64,000 nt of DNA, taken from Sarcina sp. DSM 11001. GTDB lineage: Bacteria > Bacillota > Clostridia > Lachnospirales > Lachnospiraceae. Position 1 is the stretch's first letter. Every line of letters begins with the position of its first letter. Below, one piece after another: positions 53,989 to 62,757 of the stretch. The notes beneath the pieces are model-generated. The model saw only the letters and a program-made list of their open reading frames with translations. It did no database searches and was not told the origin of the DNA. The position numbers and the translations under genes were made by a program. The stretch is from contig NZ_FNFZ01000002.1 of assembly GCF_900101015.1 (NCBI RefSeq), positions 89,221 to 153,220 on the forward strand, in the 5' to 3' direction.

Positions 53989-54062
53989 TGACGTACTGCC
54001 GGGATCCCTGATCTGACCGGGAGGAAATCTGCCCCATTTATCAGGATGGAACTGGTGGCGGG

Positions 54063-54137
54063 ACCGCATTTCGTCAGGAAAATATGCAGTCTGTCGGACT
54101 TTGCCCTCCCGCTGGAGTACAGATGTTAATATACAAT
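54063..54137 (+). promoter_or_regulatory. T7SS promoter with conserved upstream element, site C
   Basis: GACCGCATTTCGTCAGGAAA with the following TATGCAGTCTGTC starts 66 bp before a -10 box TACAAT (54132-54137) followed by CACAG. Spacing to the -10 box is identical to site A. The WXG100 start codon lies 193 bp after GCATTTC (197 bp at site A). Confidence 0.65.
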
Positions 54138-54258
54138 CACAGCAAGGGAAACACAAAAAAGAACAAAACAAAGAACAAAACGAAGAAGAAACACAGAAAC
54201 AAAGAAGAGAAGATCACAACCGAAAAGGATTTTAAAAAGAAAGGAAGGATAATCAATT

Positions 54259-54558
54259 ATGGCAGCAACATTCAGAGTATCAACAGCACGGCTCATTCAG
54301 CAGGCACAGGAACTGCAGACACTCAACGAGAGATTCAAGGCTGAGGTCACTGCAATGACCGAGAAAGAGGAGGCACTTTCCTCTATGTGGGAGGGCGAAG
54401 CGAGAAATGCCTTCCACAACGCCTACGCGACAGACGCAGAAAAATTCGCGAATTTCTATAACGGAATCGTCCGCTTCATTCAGGCACTGAGTGATGTAGC
54501 TCAGAATTACCAGAAAGCAGAGGCACAGGCGGCAGCGATAGCAACGACCCGGGCATAA
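54259..54558 (+). CDS. WXG100 protein (paralogue of 42988-43287)
   Basis: A 99-residue WXG100 protein with WEG near residue 44. It is about 80 percent identical to the cassette A paralogue, including the whole stretch around EGEARNAFHNAYATDAEKF. AAAGGAAGGA precedes the start. It follows promoter site C. Confidence 0.93.
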   Translation: MAATFRVSTARLIQQAQELQTLNERFKAEVTAMTEKEEALSSMWEGEARNAFHNAYATDAEKFANFYNGIVRFIQALSDVAQNYQKAEAQAAAIATTRA

Positions 54559-54617
54559 GAATAATCCGGTCAAAAGCCTGAACGCAGATCATAAGAAAAA
54601 AATGTTACGGCCTGAGA

Positions 54618-54720
54618 CATCGGACAACAGAACAGGCTGCAGCAGAACAGATCGCGGCAGAACAGGTTACAGCAGAATTGTTCACAACAGAACAGACTAC
54701 AATAAACAGACCCCAGAAGA
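54618..54720 (+). repeat. degenerate ~18-bp tandem repeat between WXG100 genes
   Basis: Repeated CAGCAGAACAG and ACAACAGAACAG units fill the space between the two WXG100 genes of cassette B. Confidence 0.75.
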
Positions 54721-54772
54721 ATAAACTCAATAGAAAAGATCGGATCCGCAGAAGCGGAAGAAAGGAAAGGAC

Positions 54773-55087
54773 ATGGAAGGACAGATCAAAGTAACAGCGC
54801 AGGAGCTTCTCAATGCATCCAGCGATTTCGAGGCAAGGAACTCTTCAGTCAATGATATCACGGCACAGATGCTCAGCCTGGCAAGAAATCTCTCCAGCCA
54901 GTGGGAGGGCGAAGCCGCTACAGCATACATCAACAAATTCAACGAGCTCGAGGACGATATGCAGCTGATCAGCAAAAAGATCACCGAGCATGTCACAGAC
55001 CTGCAGGAAATGGCATCCATTTATGAGAATGCAGAGAAACTTGCACAGGAGAGCGGAAGCGGACTAAACGCACAGCTGATCAGCTGA
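54773..55087 (+). CDS. WXG100 protein (paralogue of 43528-43842)
   Basis: A 104-residue WXG100 protein with WEG near residue 44, about 80 percent identical to the cassette A paralogue. AAAGGAAAGG precedes the start. It is the last gene of cassette B before a strong hairpin. There is no cassette B counterpart of the WKG-type protein at 44006. Confidence 0.93.
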   Translation: MEGQIKVTAQELLNASSDFEARNSSVNDITAQMLSLARNLSSQWEGEAATAYINKFNELEDDMQLISKKITEHVTDLQEMASIYENAEKLAQESGSGLNAQLIS

Positions 55088-55173
55088 CGGGTAAAAGGAG
55101 ACCGCAGAAGACAGGGCATTGCCTTATGCATCAGAAAGAAAGCATTAGCAAAATCAAAACAGAGATCACAGGA

Positions 55174-55210
55174 ACCGCCCGGGACAGAAAAAGTCCCGGG
55201 CGGTATTTCG
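55174..55210 (+). terminator. terminator hairpin of cassette B
   Basis: ACCGCCCGGGAC (55174-55185) pairs perfectly with GTCCCGGGCGGT (55193-55204), followed by ATTTCG. The T run is weak but the stem is very stable. Confidence 0.7.
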
Positions 55211-55520
55211 TGTTCCAGTGTAAAGTCGATACAGTGTGGCTCTGTTTTGGTGTAAAAAACAATACACAGATTTGGTGACACTTATTAAATGTCATTGTCT
55301 TATTACAGATTTCTATAATTTTATTAGGCTTTATGGTTTTTAAGATCAAAAGCTTTTTGATCAAAAGAATCTTGATCAAGGCTTTCCTGATTAAGGATAT
55401 TCCTGATCAGAGACTTTCCTGATCAAAGAATATCTTGATTTAAAGAATCCGGATGAATTTAAAGAATCCGGATGAAAACAGAGTACGCAGAAACAGTCAG
55501 GTTTCGGGAGCGGGGAATTT
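55211..55520. other. AT-rich intergenic gap with short repeats
   Basis: No gene is seen. From 55340 to 55475 the sequence is a degenerate array of TTCCTGATCAAAGAATATC-like units, and TTTAAAGAATCCGGATGAA occurs twice (55439 and 55457). Confidence 0.6.
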
Positions 55521-55790
55521 ATGGACGGCAGGGATGACAGATTTTTTAAAAACCAGGAGAAAATAATCTCCGGCGCTGGGGAAACGATCGGAGGCAACGT
55601 AAGGCGGCTCAGGGAATCAAGAAGGATCGGCCAGACGGAAATGGTGGCAAAGCTGCAGCTCAGGCAGGTCCCGATCACACGGGAAACCCTTGTGAAGATC
55701 GAAGGGGGAAGGCAGCACATAAAGCTGGCGCAGCTCAGGGGGATCAGGGATGTGCTGGGTGTTTCCTACGAGGACATTCTGGACAATTGA
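55521..55790 (+). CDS. XRE-family helix-turn-helix regulator
   Basis: An 89-residue DNA-binding protein. Residues 22-85 form a Cro/C1-type domain: IGGNVRRLRESRRIGQTEMV, then ITRETLVKIEGGRQHIKLAQL and LGVSYEDIL. The first 20 residues are polar. It converges with the muramidase gene and shares a bidirectional terminator. Single-domain XRE proteins usually act as repressors; the target is unknown, although its place in the T7SS locus makes local control possible. Confidence 0.85.
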   Translation: MDGRDDRFFKNQEKIISGAGETIGGNVRRLRESRRIGQTEMVAKLQLRQVPITRETLVKIEGGRQHIKLAQLRGIRDVLGVSYEDILDN

Positions 55791-55794
55791 AAAA

Positions 55795-55830
55795 AGAGAG
55801 GAAAAGTGACCGGAATCACTTTTCCTCTCT
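55795..55830. terminator. bidirectional terminator between XRE and muramidase genes
   Basis: AGAGAGGAAAAGTGA (55795-55809) pairs perfectly with TCACTTTTCCTCTCT (55816-55830). A runs and T runs on either side allow termination in both directions. The stem includes the muramidase stop codon. Confidence 0.85.
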
Positions 55831-57831
55831 TTCTACGAACCAGACATTGAGGTCTGTCATCCCCTCCGGGATCCCCTCGACCCAGCCGGTGTTGCTGTAC
55901 TGCCAGAAGGTAAAGCGGTAAGGCGATTCCGGGATAATGCCGTAATCGGCATACCAGATCACAGCATTGTCCAGGCGGGACATATCCAGAATGTCTGTCT
56001 CAGTGGAACAGTTTGTGTAGATGGCGGGAGTAAAGCCCGCCTTTTCGATTTTTTTACAAAAAGCGACAGCGTTGTCTGTGAACTGCTCGCCGCTGATATA
56101 GTTGATGCGGGCGATGTATTCGGTCTGGATCTCCGGGTCAAAGACGACAGGAAGGGTGATTTCGACGCCGCTCTTTTTGATGATATCCAGGCAGAGCTGG
56201 GCTTCTTCCCGGGCTTCCGATTCGGAGACGGCCTGTGAAAAGACGTAGACACCTACATCAAGGCCGGCCTTTTTTGCCTGCCGCATATTTTTTACTGCGC
56301 GCGAGTCTGTAATGAGATCTCCGCTTTCAAACATACGGTGGCCGGCTCGGACAAAAACGAAATCATACCCGGCTTTTTTGACCTCGTCCCAGTCGATCTC
56401 TCCCTGAAATTCAGACACATCGATCCCCCGGCGGATCTTGTATTTTTTGTCCCCTTTGTAATAAAGATTCCACATCTCATCGTATTCCAGATAATCCCAG
56501 TTATAGTCATGCAGGGTCGTCTGCATCGGGAAATCATATCCGTGGAGTTCCTCCCAGTCCCGGACATATTCTTTCTGTTTTTTTGTCAGAGAAGCCTTGG
56601 AATCAGAATCCCCTTTGTCATTTTTGGAGTTTTTATTGTTGGCATTCTGCTCTTTATTTCCGCTGTCTTCGTCCCCTTTGTCCTCTTTGTTACCTTTGTC
56701 TTCTTTATTCTCCTTACCCTTTTCTTTATCATTTTTTCCGGAGGATTTTTCCGCGTCTGTTTTGTCCTCTTTATTATCGGATTTGCCATCGGACTTCTCA
56801 TCAGTTTTTTTATCTGCTTCGGGCTTTTTCCCGTCTTTTGCACTGTCTTTTTCAGGAGCTGCTTTATCGGAGGCCGTTTTCTCAGGGGCTGCTTTTTCAG
56901 TAGCTGCTTTCTCAGAGGCTGCTTTTTCAGAAGCTGCTTTAACAGTGCTGTCAGCGGAAGCGTCTTTGTTTTTCCCTGCGGCAGTTTTCCCGGTATTTTG
57001 ATCAGCGGCAGCCATTTCCATTCGGGTGCCAGCGGCAGCGGCGGAGGCATCTGCGCGTGTTGAGGCTGCAGCTGATTCCGGAGATGCTGCCCTGGCCGGG
57101 GAATCCGCCGTTGAGACCGGGTCTGCGGAGAGAGAATTGCTCTCTGCAGTGTTCTCTTCTTCCACAGCAGAGGATACAAATGAAAAAGAAGAAACAGGGG
57201 CCTCACCGGCTGGAGAGGCGGAAAGCGCAGGAACGGCAGAGGAGTCCTCTGCGCTGGAAAGAGCCTGAGATTCGGAGGGTTGAGAGATTTCAGCGGGTTC
57301 CGGGGACAGAATCTCCAGGACTGTGTCTACTCCGAGCCAGGACCGGAGACTTTCGGGAGAAGCGCTGTCCGACGAAGTACGGCGGGAAGAAGCACTGCCC
57401 GGCGAAGTATTACCCGGAGAAGTACTATCCGGGGAAGCACTATCCGGGGAAGCACTGCCTGGAGAAGCACTGTCTGCAGAAGAATTCAGCGTACTGCTGT
57501 GTCCGGCGGGATCCTGGATCCCGGGCTCGAAAACAGACCTGCTCCGGGACAGCACAAGGGAACTGCCTGCAAGGAACAGGAGGACCGCTAAAGCGGCGGA
57601 GAGTACCGGAATGAAAAATGAAGGGCCGTGGACGCCTTTTTTTTCTGGAGACGAAGAAACGGCTTTGCCTGATTTGCGGACGGCTTTGCCTGATATGCCC
57701 CCGCCGGCTTTGTTCTGGCCGGTTTTAATCCTGCCGATTGTTTTTTGGCCGGCTTTATTTATGGCAGTGTTATTCTGGCTGGTTTCCTCTTTATGATTTT
57801 GTTCAGAATTGATCTTTTTGAAAGAAGGCAT
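55816..57831 (-). CDS. membrane-anchored GH25 muramidase with long low-complexity stalk
   Basis: A 671-residue protein. A basic cytosolic tail of about 75 residues precedes a membrane helix (FFIPVLSAALAVLLFLAG). About 330 residues of stalk follow: Ser/Ala/Pro-rich with SADSASPGS-type repeats, then KAASEKAA repeats, then a Lys/Asp/Glu/Asn-rich block. The C-terminal ~210 residues form a GH25 domain starting RRGIDVSEFQGEIDW, with DFVFVRAG and PVVFDPEIQ supplying catalytic acids. It should cut peptidoglycan outside the cell. T7SS loci often need local wall opening, so a link is plausible but unproven. The ATG at 57831 (after AGGA) is preferred over an upstream TTG. Confidence 0.85.
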   Translation of the reverse strand: MPSFKKINSEQNHKEETSQNNTAINKAGQKTIGRIKTGQNKAGGGISGKAVRKSGKAVSSSPEKKGVHGPSFFIPVLSAALAVLLFLAGSSLVLSRSRSVFEPGIQDPAGHSSTLNSSADSASPGSASPDSASPDSTSPGNTSPGSASSRRTSSDSASPESLRSWLGVDTVLEILSPEPAEISQPSESQALSSAEDSSAVPALSASPAGEAPVSSFSFVSSAVEEENTAESNSLSADPVSTADSPARAASPESAAASTRADASAAAAGTRMEMAAADQNTGKTAAGKNKDASADSTVKAASEKAASEKAATEKAAPEKTASDKAAPEKDSAKDGKKPEADKKTDEKSDGKSDNKEDKTDAEKSSGKNDKEKGKENKEDKGNKEDKGDEDSGNKEQNANNKNSKNDKGDSDSKASLTKKQKEYVRDWEELHGYDFPMQTTLHDYNWDYLEYDEMWNLYYKGDKKYKIRRGIDVSEFQGEIDWDEVKKAGYDFVFVRAGHRMFESGDLITDSRAVKNMRQAKKAGLDVGVYVFSQAVSESEAREEAQLCLDIIKKSGVEITLPVVFDPEIQTEYIARINYISGEQFTDNAVAFCKKIEKAGFTPAIYTNCSTETDILDMSRLDNAVIWYADYGIIPESPYRFTFWQYSNTGWVEGIPEGMTDLNVWFVEREEK

Positions 57832-58150
57832 AGGGTATCCTGTCTGGTATGGCTGGCCGGGTGAAAGCAACGGAATATTATTATAACTGGTTTTTTACAC
57901 AGACTGCAAGCATAAGGGGAGGAAACAGCGAAACACTGAAACAGCAGGAAGCGAAACAGCAGGACCAGCAGGAAACAGCGGAACAGTGTAACGCGGAACA
58001 AAACGGAGCTGAATCAAACCAGAAACAAAAACCAAACCGCCGAACCACAGGAAGTCAGTGATTACGTTCCTTGGGACGGCGGCTGAAGACAGCGCATGCG
58101 CATGGAAATTTTTGCTGGTGTTTTCCCTGGAGTTATTTTTGGACAGTTTC
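57832..58150. other. intergenic gap with ~15-bp repeats
   Basis: No gene is seen. Positions 57920-58000 carry degenerate GAAACAGCAGGA units. The muramidase promoter should lie here on the minus strand but no clear boxes were found. Confidence 0.5.
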
Positions 58151-59749
58151 TTACTTTTGCAGGCGTTCGATCCTGCAGGTGTGTCTGCGATTTCCGGCCT
58201 TTGCATTTTTGTCGTAGTTGATGCCGACGAGCAGGATTTCGCCTGTATATTCCCGGATCGATTCGGGGTACTGCTTTCGGCGGATTTGATCGATGGCGCT
58301 CTCCGCGGAGCGGTTCCACTTGAGTTCTACTACCAGCGCCGGCCAGCCTGAGCTATTTTTGGGGAAATAGACAATATCCGCGTACCCGATTCCCGCAGGC
58401 AGTTCCTCCCACTGCAGATAATGATCGCGGTACGTATAATATGCCAGTTTCAGCACACTGCGCAGACTCTGTTCATCGTTGTAATGAAGAGGAGACGTCT
58501 CCTCCATATGAACCTTTTCTATCTGAGTGGCGACAGCCTCTTCGTCCAGACGGATCGTGCTGTCAAACAGCCTGCTGCTCTCAAGAAGCCGTTTCTGTGT
58601 GGCTGCATGTTCTGTGGTACGAATGGATTTTGAAAACTCTCTCCGTATTTCCTCGTTGGGGATTCGTGCTTTTTTGTTTTCTGAATCATAGGACAGATAT
58701 CCGAGGTGGATGAGCAGAGTCAGGACATCATCTTTTCCTCTGAATGTCGTCAGGTCATTCGCAAATCCCACAGTGTCGACCGGAACATCGATTCCGCCGA
58801 CCAGTTCCGCTATAGTCCTTGACAATCCACTGTAGTCTTTACAGATATATTCGAGAAGCCCCTCTGCCGCAGAGGTCTCTGTCCAGTATGAATCAAAAGC
58901 GTCATAGCGGATCGCCTTCATGACCGAATTCGGATTATATACGGATCCGACATTTCTGACCCGGTATCCGTCATACCATTGCCGCATGCGCGAGAAATCG
59001 GCGTGTTTTTCTTCGCACAGACCTGCAACCTCCTCTTCGGTAAATCCGATGTATTTCCCGTAAGGTCCGGGCTGAAGCATATTGTATTCTTCAAAGTCAG
59101 AGATTGCAGACTGGGTTCCATCCTTTTTGATCGGCAGGATGCCGGTCATATATGCCCCCGCCACGGCAAAAGGCGTAAAATTACCGTTTTTGAACCATTC
59201 CCGAAGCAGGTTGAGGTATGCTTCCTGGGCGTCCTGATCATTCCTTGCCTCCCTGATCATGGCGTCCCATTCATCAATAATAAAATAAAACTTTCTTCCG
59301 TCCCGTTTCACATATTCCACCAGGCACTCCGTGAGTTCCTTTTCCGGGGACAATTCCGGACAGACCGCCAATAATTCTTCTTTTACAGCATGATTTATTT
59401 TTGCCGGGACATTCAGCAGACTTCCTTTATTTTTTTTGATTTCAGAGATGAAACCGGTGATATCCAGATAGATCACATTGAATTGATTGATCCGCATCTC
59501 ATAATCAGGAAGCTGTGAAACCATCAGTCCGTCAAACAGAGCATGCGAATCACAGGATCTGTCGTAATACGCACTGAGCATCTGGGCTGCAAAAGACTTG
59601 CCGAAGCGTCTTGGTCTGCTGACACAGACCAGTTTCTGCTTCGTCCCAATCGTGCGATTGGTAAGGCCGATCAGCCCTGTCTTGTCCACATATTCCGTAC
59701 GCAATACCTCTTCAAATCCTTCACTGCCGGGATTCAGGTACAGACTCAT
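58151..59749 (-). CDS. AAA-ATPase-like / PD-(D/E)XK nuclease superfamily protein
   Basis: A 532-residue protein of the large AAA-ATPase_like family found in many copies in gut Clostridia and Bacteroidetes. The N-terminal domain has the variant P-loop SRPRRFGKSF and a Walker B-like FIIDEWDA. The C-terminal domain has the nuclease-like core (YADIVYFP, then PALVVELKWNRS). Roles are unknown; some relatives are thought to be mobile or regulatory. GGAAGGAGG fixes the start at 59749. It separates the muramidase from the AAA+ gene, and may be an insertion into the locus. Confidence 0.85.
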   Translation of the reverse strand: MSLYLNPGSEGFEEVLRTEYVDKTGLIGLTNRTIGTKQKLVCVSRPRRFGKSFAAQMLSAYYDRSCDSHALFDGLMVSQLPDYEMRINQFNVIYLDITGFISEIKKNKGSLLNVPAKINHAVKEELLAVCPELSPEKELTECLVEYVKRDGRKFYFIIDEWDAMIREARNDQDAQEAYLNLLREWFKNGNFTPFAVAGAYMTGILPIKKDGTQSAISDFEEYNMLQPGPYGKYIGFTEEEVAGLCEEKHADFSRMRQWYDGYRVRNVGSVYNPNSVMKAIRYDAFDSYWTETSAAEGLLEYICKDYSGLSRTIAELVGGIDVPVDTVGFANDLTTFRGKDDVLTLLIHLGYLSYDSENKKARIPNEEIRREFSKSIRTTEHAATQKRLLESSRLFDSTIRLDEEAVATQIEKVHMEETSPLHYNDEQSLRSVLKLAYYTYRDHYLQWEELPAGIGYADIVYFPKNSSGWPALVVELKWNRSAESAIDQIRRKQYPESIREYTGEILLVGINYDKNAKAGNRRHTCRIERLQK

Positions 59750-59899
59750 TTGAACAGCCTCCTTCCAGACGGCGGATCCCGCCACTTCAGTGATTCCGCC
59801 ACTTTATTGTCTCATTGTACAGATTTGCGAAAGCACTTGTCAATCCGGTGTATACTATGCTTTTTTAACGTGTTTGTCCTATGGCACACCAGAAGTTCA

Positions 59900-59929
59900 T
59901 TGCAGAAAGGGCATACGAAATTGTATAAT
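59900..59929 (+). promoter_or_regulatory. promoter of the EccA-like AAA+ gene
   Basis: TTGCAG (59900-59905) and TATAAT (59924-59929) are 18 bp apart, with transcription predicted near 59936 and the start codon at 59975. Confidence 0.6.
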
Positions 59930-59974
59930 AAAACAGAGTCCGGAGATACCGGGCGTGAGAGGAGATCGGGGATA

Positions 59975-61534
59975 ATGAGTTCTGAGAAAAAGAGTTCGGA
60001 AAAAAAGCTTGCTCAGGAAAGGGAAAGACAGCGTCTGGAGGCGCTTCAGAATACGGAGAAGAAGTTTCTCAAGGGAATGTACGGAGACTTTTTCGGGGAG
60101 TCAGGATCCTCGCAGTCCGCAGGGAGCAGGATCGATGCGCTTGCGGAAAAGGAAAAAGAGGTTACTTCCGGGTTTTCGTCGCGGGCGGATGAGCTTCTGG
60201 GGAGGCAGAAAGAGATCTCCACACAGTTGGGAGAGCGTACAGATGCCCTGAAGCGTGCCAATGATGCGCTCAAAGAGGTGCAGTCTCTTTTGAACAATCC
60301 CCTTTACAATGGAATGCCGGATCTGACCGGGGAAGGGGCTGCCTGGTCCGGCGGCGGTAAGCCTGCCGGCGGGTTGGAAGGAGCTGGAGCGCAGGATTCC
60401 GGAGAGGGATCCTTCCCTAAAACAGGACTCTCTTCTGAAACGGGATACTCTCCTGCAGCAGGCCTTTCCTCCGAAGCAGCGGCGGATATACGGCCGGAAG
60501 CCATGGCTGTGCAGACATCATCGCAGCCGTCTCCTCAGGCGGAAGTAAAACCCGGGGAGCCGGAGACGGATCCCATGGAAGATCTGGATAAGCTGATCGG
60601 ACTTAAAAAGATCAAGCACGATGTGAAGGAACTCACGGACTTTGTCAAGATCCAGAAGCTCCGCAGGGACGGCGGCCTCAAATCCGTGCCGGTGTCGCTC
60701 CACCTTGTGTTTACCGGGAATCCCGGGACGGGCAAGACGACAGTAGCCCGCATACTGGCGCGGCTTTATAAGCAGATCGGAGTTCTGTCAAAGGGACAGC
60801 TTGTCGAGGTGGACCGCTCAGGCCTCGTGGCTGGCTATGTCGGGCAGACCGCCCTCAAGACCGCCAAAAAGATCGAGGAAGCCAAGGGCGGCGTCCTCTT
60901 TATCGATGAGGCGTATGCCCTTGCGAGGAAAGACGACACCTTCGGGCAGGAGGCGATCGATACGATCCTCAAGGCGATGGAAGACAGCAGAGAGGATTTT
61001 GTCGTGATCGTCGCCGGCTACACAAAGCCTATGGAGGATTTTATCAACAGCAATCCGGGCCTGAAATCCCGTTTTAATAAATACATTGAGTTTCCGGATT
61101 ATACCATCGATGAGCTGATGGGAATCTTTGAAATGAATTGTAAAAAGTACGATTATGAAGCTGAGGAGGATGTCCTGTCACAGATCCGGGCTATGATCGT
61201 ACAGCGGAAGCTCGGATCCCTCGAAAACTTTGCCAACGCCAGAGAGGTGCGCAATCTTTTTGAGGAGATCATTACAAACCAGGCGCGCAGAGTGGCCGCC
61301 ATGGAATCTCCCTCGCATGAGGATATGAAAAAGATCCTGATCGAAGACCTGGTGGAGACCGCCGAGGAGGACGCGGAGAAAACCGCCCGGAAGACCGCCG
61401 GGACAGAAACAGAAGGGAATGGACCGGAATCTGGAGAGGCTGAAGAGCCTGCAGATACGGAAGAGATCACGGAACCCGCTGAGATCACGGAACCTGTCCA
61501 GAAGGCAGAAACGGAAGAAAAGGCGGAAGCTTAA
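59975..61534 (+). CDS. EccA/CbxX-like AAA+ ATPase
   Basis: A 519-residue protein. The first 210 residues are coiled-coil and low-complexity (AQERERQRLEALQNTEKKFL; later Gly/Ser/Pro-rich). The AAA+ domain has Walker A GNPGTGKTT, Walker B LFIDEAYAL, a pore-loop region AGYVGQTA and a sensor/arginine-finger region NPGLKSRFNKYIEF. This is the CbxX/CfxQ group that includes EccA of actinobacterial ESX systems and SpoVK. It ends in an acidic Glu/Thr/Ala tail. EccA-like proteins are not standard in T7SSb, so its presence next to this locus is notable. AGAGGAG lies upstream. Confidence 0.85.
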   Translation: MSSEKKSSEKKLAQERERQRLEALQNTEKKFLKGMYGDFFGESGSSQSAGSRIDALAEKEKEVTSGFSSRADELLGRQKEISTQLGERTDALKRANDALKEVQSLLNNPLYNGMPDLTGEGAAWSGGGKPAGGLEGAGAQDSGEGSFPKTGLSSETGYSPAAGLSSEAAADIRPEAMAVQTSSQPSPQAEVKPGEPETDPMEDLDKLIGLKKIKHDVKELTDFVKIQKLRRDGGLKSVPVSLHLVFTGNPGTGKTTVARILARLYKQIGVLSKGQLVEVDRSGLVAGYVGQTALKTAKKIEEAKGGVLFIDEAYALARKDDTFGQEAIDTILKAMEDSREDFVVIVAGYTKPMEDFINSNPGLKSRFNKYIEFPDYTIDELMGIFEMNCKKYDYEAEEDVLSQIRAMIVQRKLGSLENFANAREVRNLFEEIITNQARRVAAMESPSHEDMKKILIEDLVETAEEDAEKTARKTAGTETEGNGPESGEAEEPADTEEITEPAEITEPVQKAETEEKAEA

Positions 61535-61755
61535 GAGAATCTTCCGTGTCCACAGTTATGGGTACGGTATAAGGCAGAAACTCAAGAGAACACAGAGCCT
61601 GCAGAGAACACATGACACTGCCCCCGGGATCGTTTTGGGATTTGTCAGGATCAAATGGGGTTTGGTTGGGAATTTGCCGGAATTTTGTCTGGACTTTTCA
61701 TGGGATTTTTACAGAGTTCGCGGTTATAATATTTATGGAGTGGATGGATCGTTTT

Positions 61756-62757
61756 ATGAATACTAACCTTATGGGAAAAGCCACACCCTGGCTCAGACAA
61801 CTTGGAATGGGCAGTAAAAAGCTGAGTGAAACGGCAGCAGCGGCGGCCCGTTATTGCGCGGAGGGTGCGGAAAATGCTTTTCGGGATGCCCTTGCGAAAG
61901 CAAAGGCTGCCGCAGCGGAAACCGGGTCACAGGCCGGCGCAGCGGTGTCGGGCAAAAAGAATTATGCCCTGATTACAGGTGCCAGTTCAGGGATCGGTAT
62001 GGAGTTTGCCCGCCGCCTGTCGCTGGAAGGATATCCGCTTATCCTCATCGCGCGAAGGCGTGACCGGCTTGAGGCTCTGCGCGCCGAACTGGGCACGGAG
62101 TGCCTCCTGCTGCCGGCAGATCTGGCCAGACGGGAAGACCTGATCCGCCTCTGCGAGGATCTCGTCGGGAGAAGGATCGATATTTTTATCAACAATGCGG
62201 GCTTTGGAGTCAGCGGCCCCTTCCTTGGGACTGATCTGATGAGGGAAGTCAATATGGTGGATGTCAACGTGGTCGCCCAGCATGTCCTCTTCAAGTATGT
62301 CCTCCACAGGATGGAGGCGGAAGGCGGCGGCGCCATCCTCAATGTGGCTTCCTCCGCCGGGCTCTTTCCCGGAGGGCCCTTTATGTCGGGATACTACGCG
62401 ACCAAGGCTTACATGACAAGCCTCACCCGGGGCGTCGCCGAGGAACTGCGGCAGTCGGGGTCTCCCGTCTATGTCGGCTGTCTCTGCCCCGGTCCCGTGA
62501 ACACGGAATTCAACGCGGTGGCGGATGTCGTTTTTGCCCTGCCCGGTATTTCCGTGGAGGAGTGCGTGGATTCCGCTCTTCGCATGATGAAAAAAAGAAA
62601 GACGGTCATCATTCCTGAAAAGGAGCTCAGGGCAGCTGTCATCGGACAGAGATTTCTGCCCGATGCCCTGACAGTGCGGATCACTGCTGCCCAGCAGAAA
62701 AAGAAGATGCAGGAGCCGGAGCATAAGACCGTGAAGGAGACGGCCTGCCCATCCTGA
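61756..62757 (+). CDS. short-chain dehydrogenase/reductase
   Basis: A 333-residue SDR. The cofactor motif TGASSGIG is near residue 70, NNAGFG near 146, the catalytic Ser in VASSAG and the pair Tyr-X3-Lys in GYYATKAY. The N-terminal ~60 residues are an added helical, Ala-rich segment. The pattern fits classical SDRs of the DltE/YqjQ type; the substrate is unknown. A TATAAT at 61725-61730 would start transcription near 61737, which favours the ATG at 61756 over the ATG at 61735. The last 20 codons are duplicated beyond the stop. Confidence 0.85.
   Translation: MNTNLMGKATPWLRQLGMGSKKLSETAAAAARYCAEGAENAFRDALAKAKAAAAETGSQAGAAVSGKKNYALITGASSGIGMEFARRLSLEGYPLILIARRRDRLEALRAELGTECLLLPADLARREDLIRLCEDLVGRRIDIFINNAGFGVSGPFLGTDLMREVNMVDVNVVAQHVLFKYVLHRMEAEGGGAILNVASSAGLFPGGPFMSGYYATKAYMTSLTRGVAEELRQSGSPVYVGCLCPGPVNTEFNAVADVVFALPGISVEECVDSALRMMKKRKTVIIPEKELRAAVIGQRFLPDALTVRITAAQQKKKMQEPEHKTVKETACPS

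Noticed and set aside
27014-61534. Prophage or integrative element
   Set aside because: No integrase, terminase, capsid, relaxase or attachment-site pair was found around the T7SS locus, although repeats flank it.
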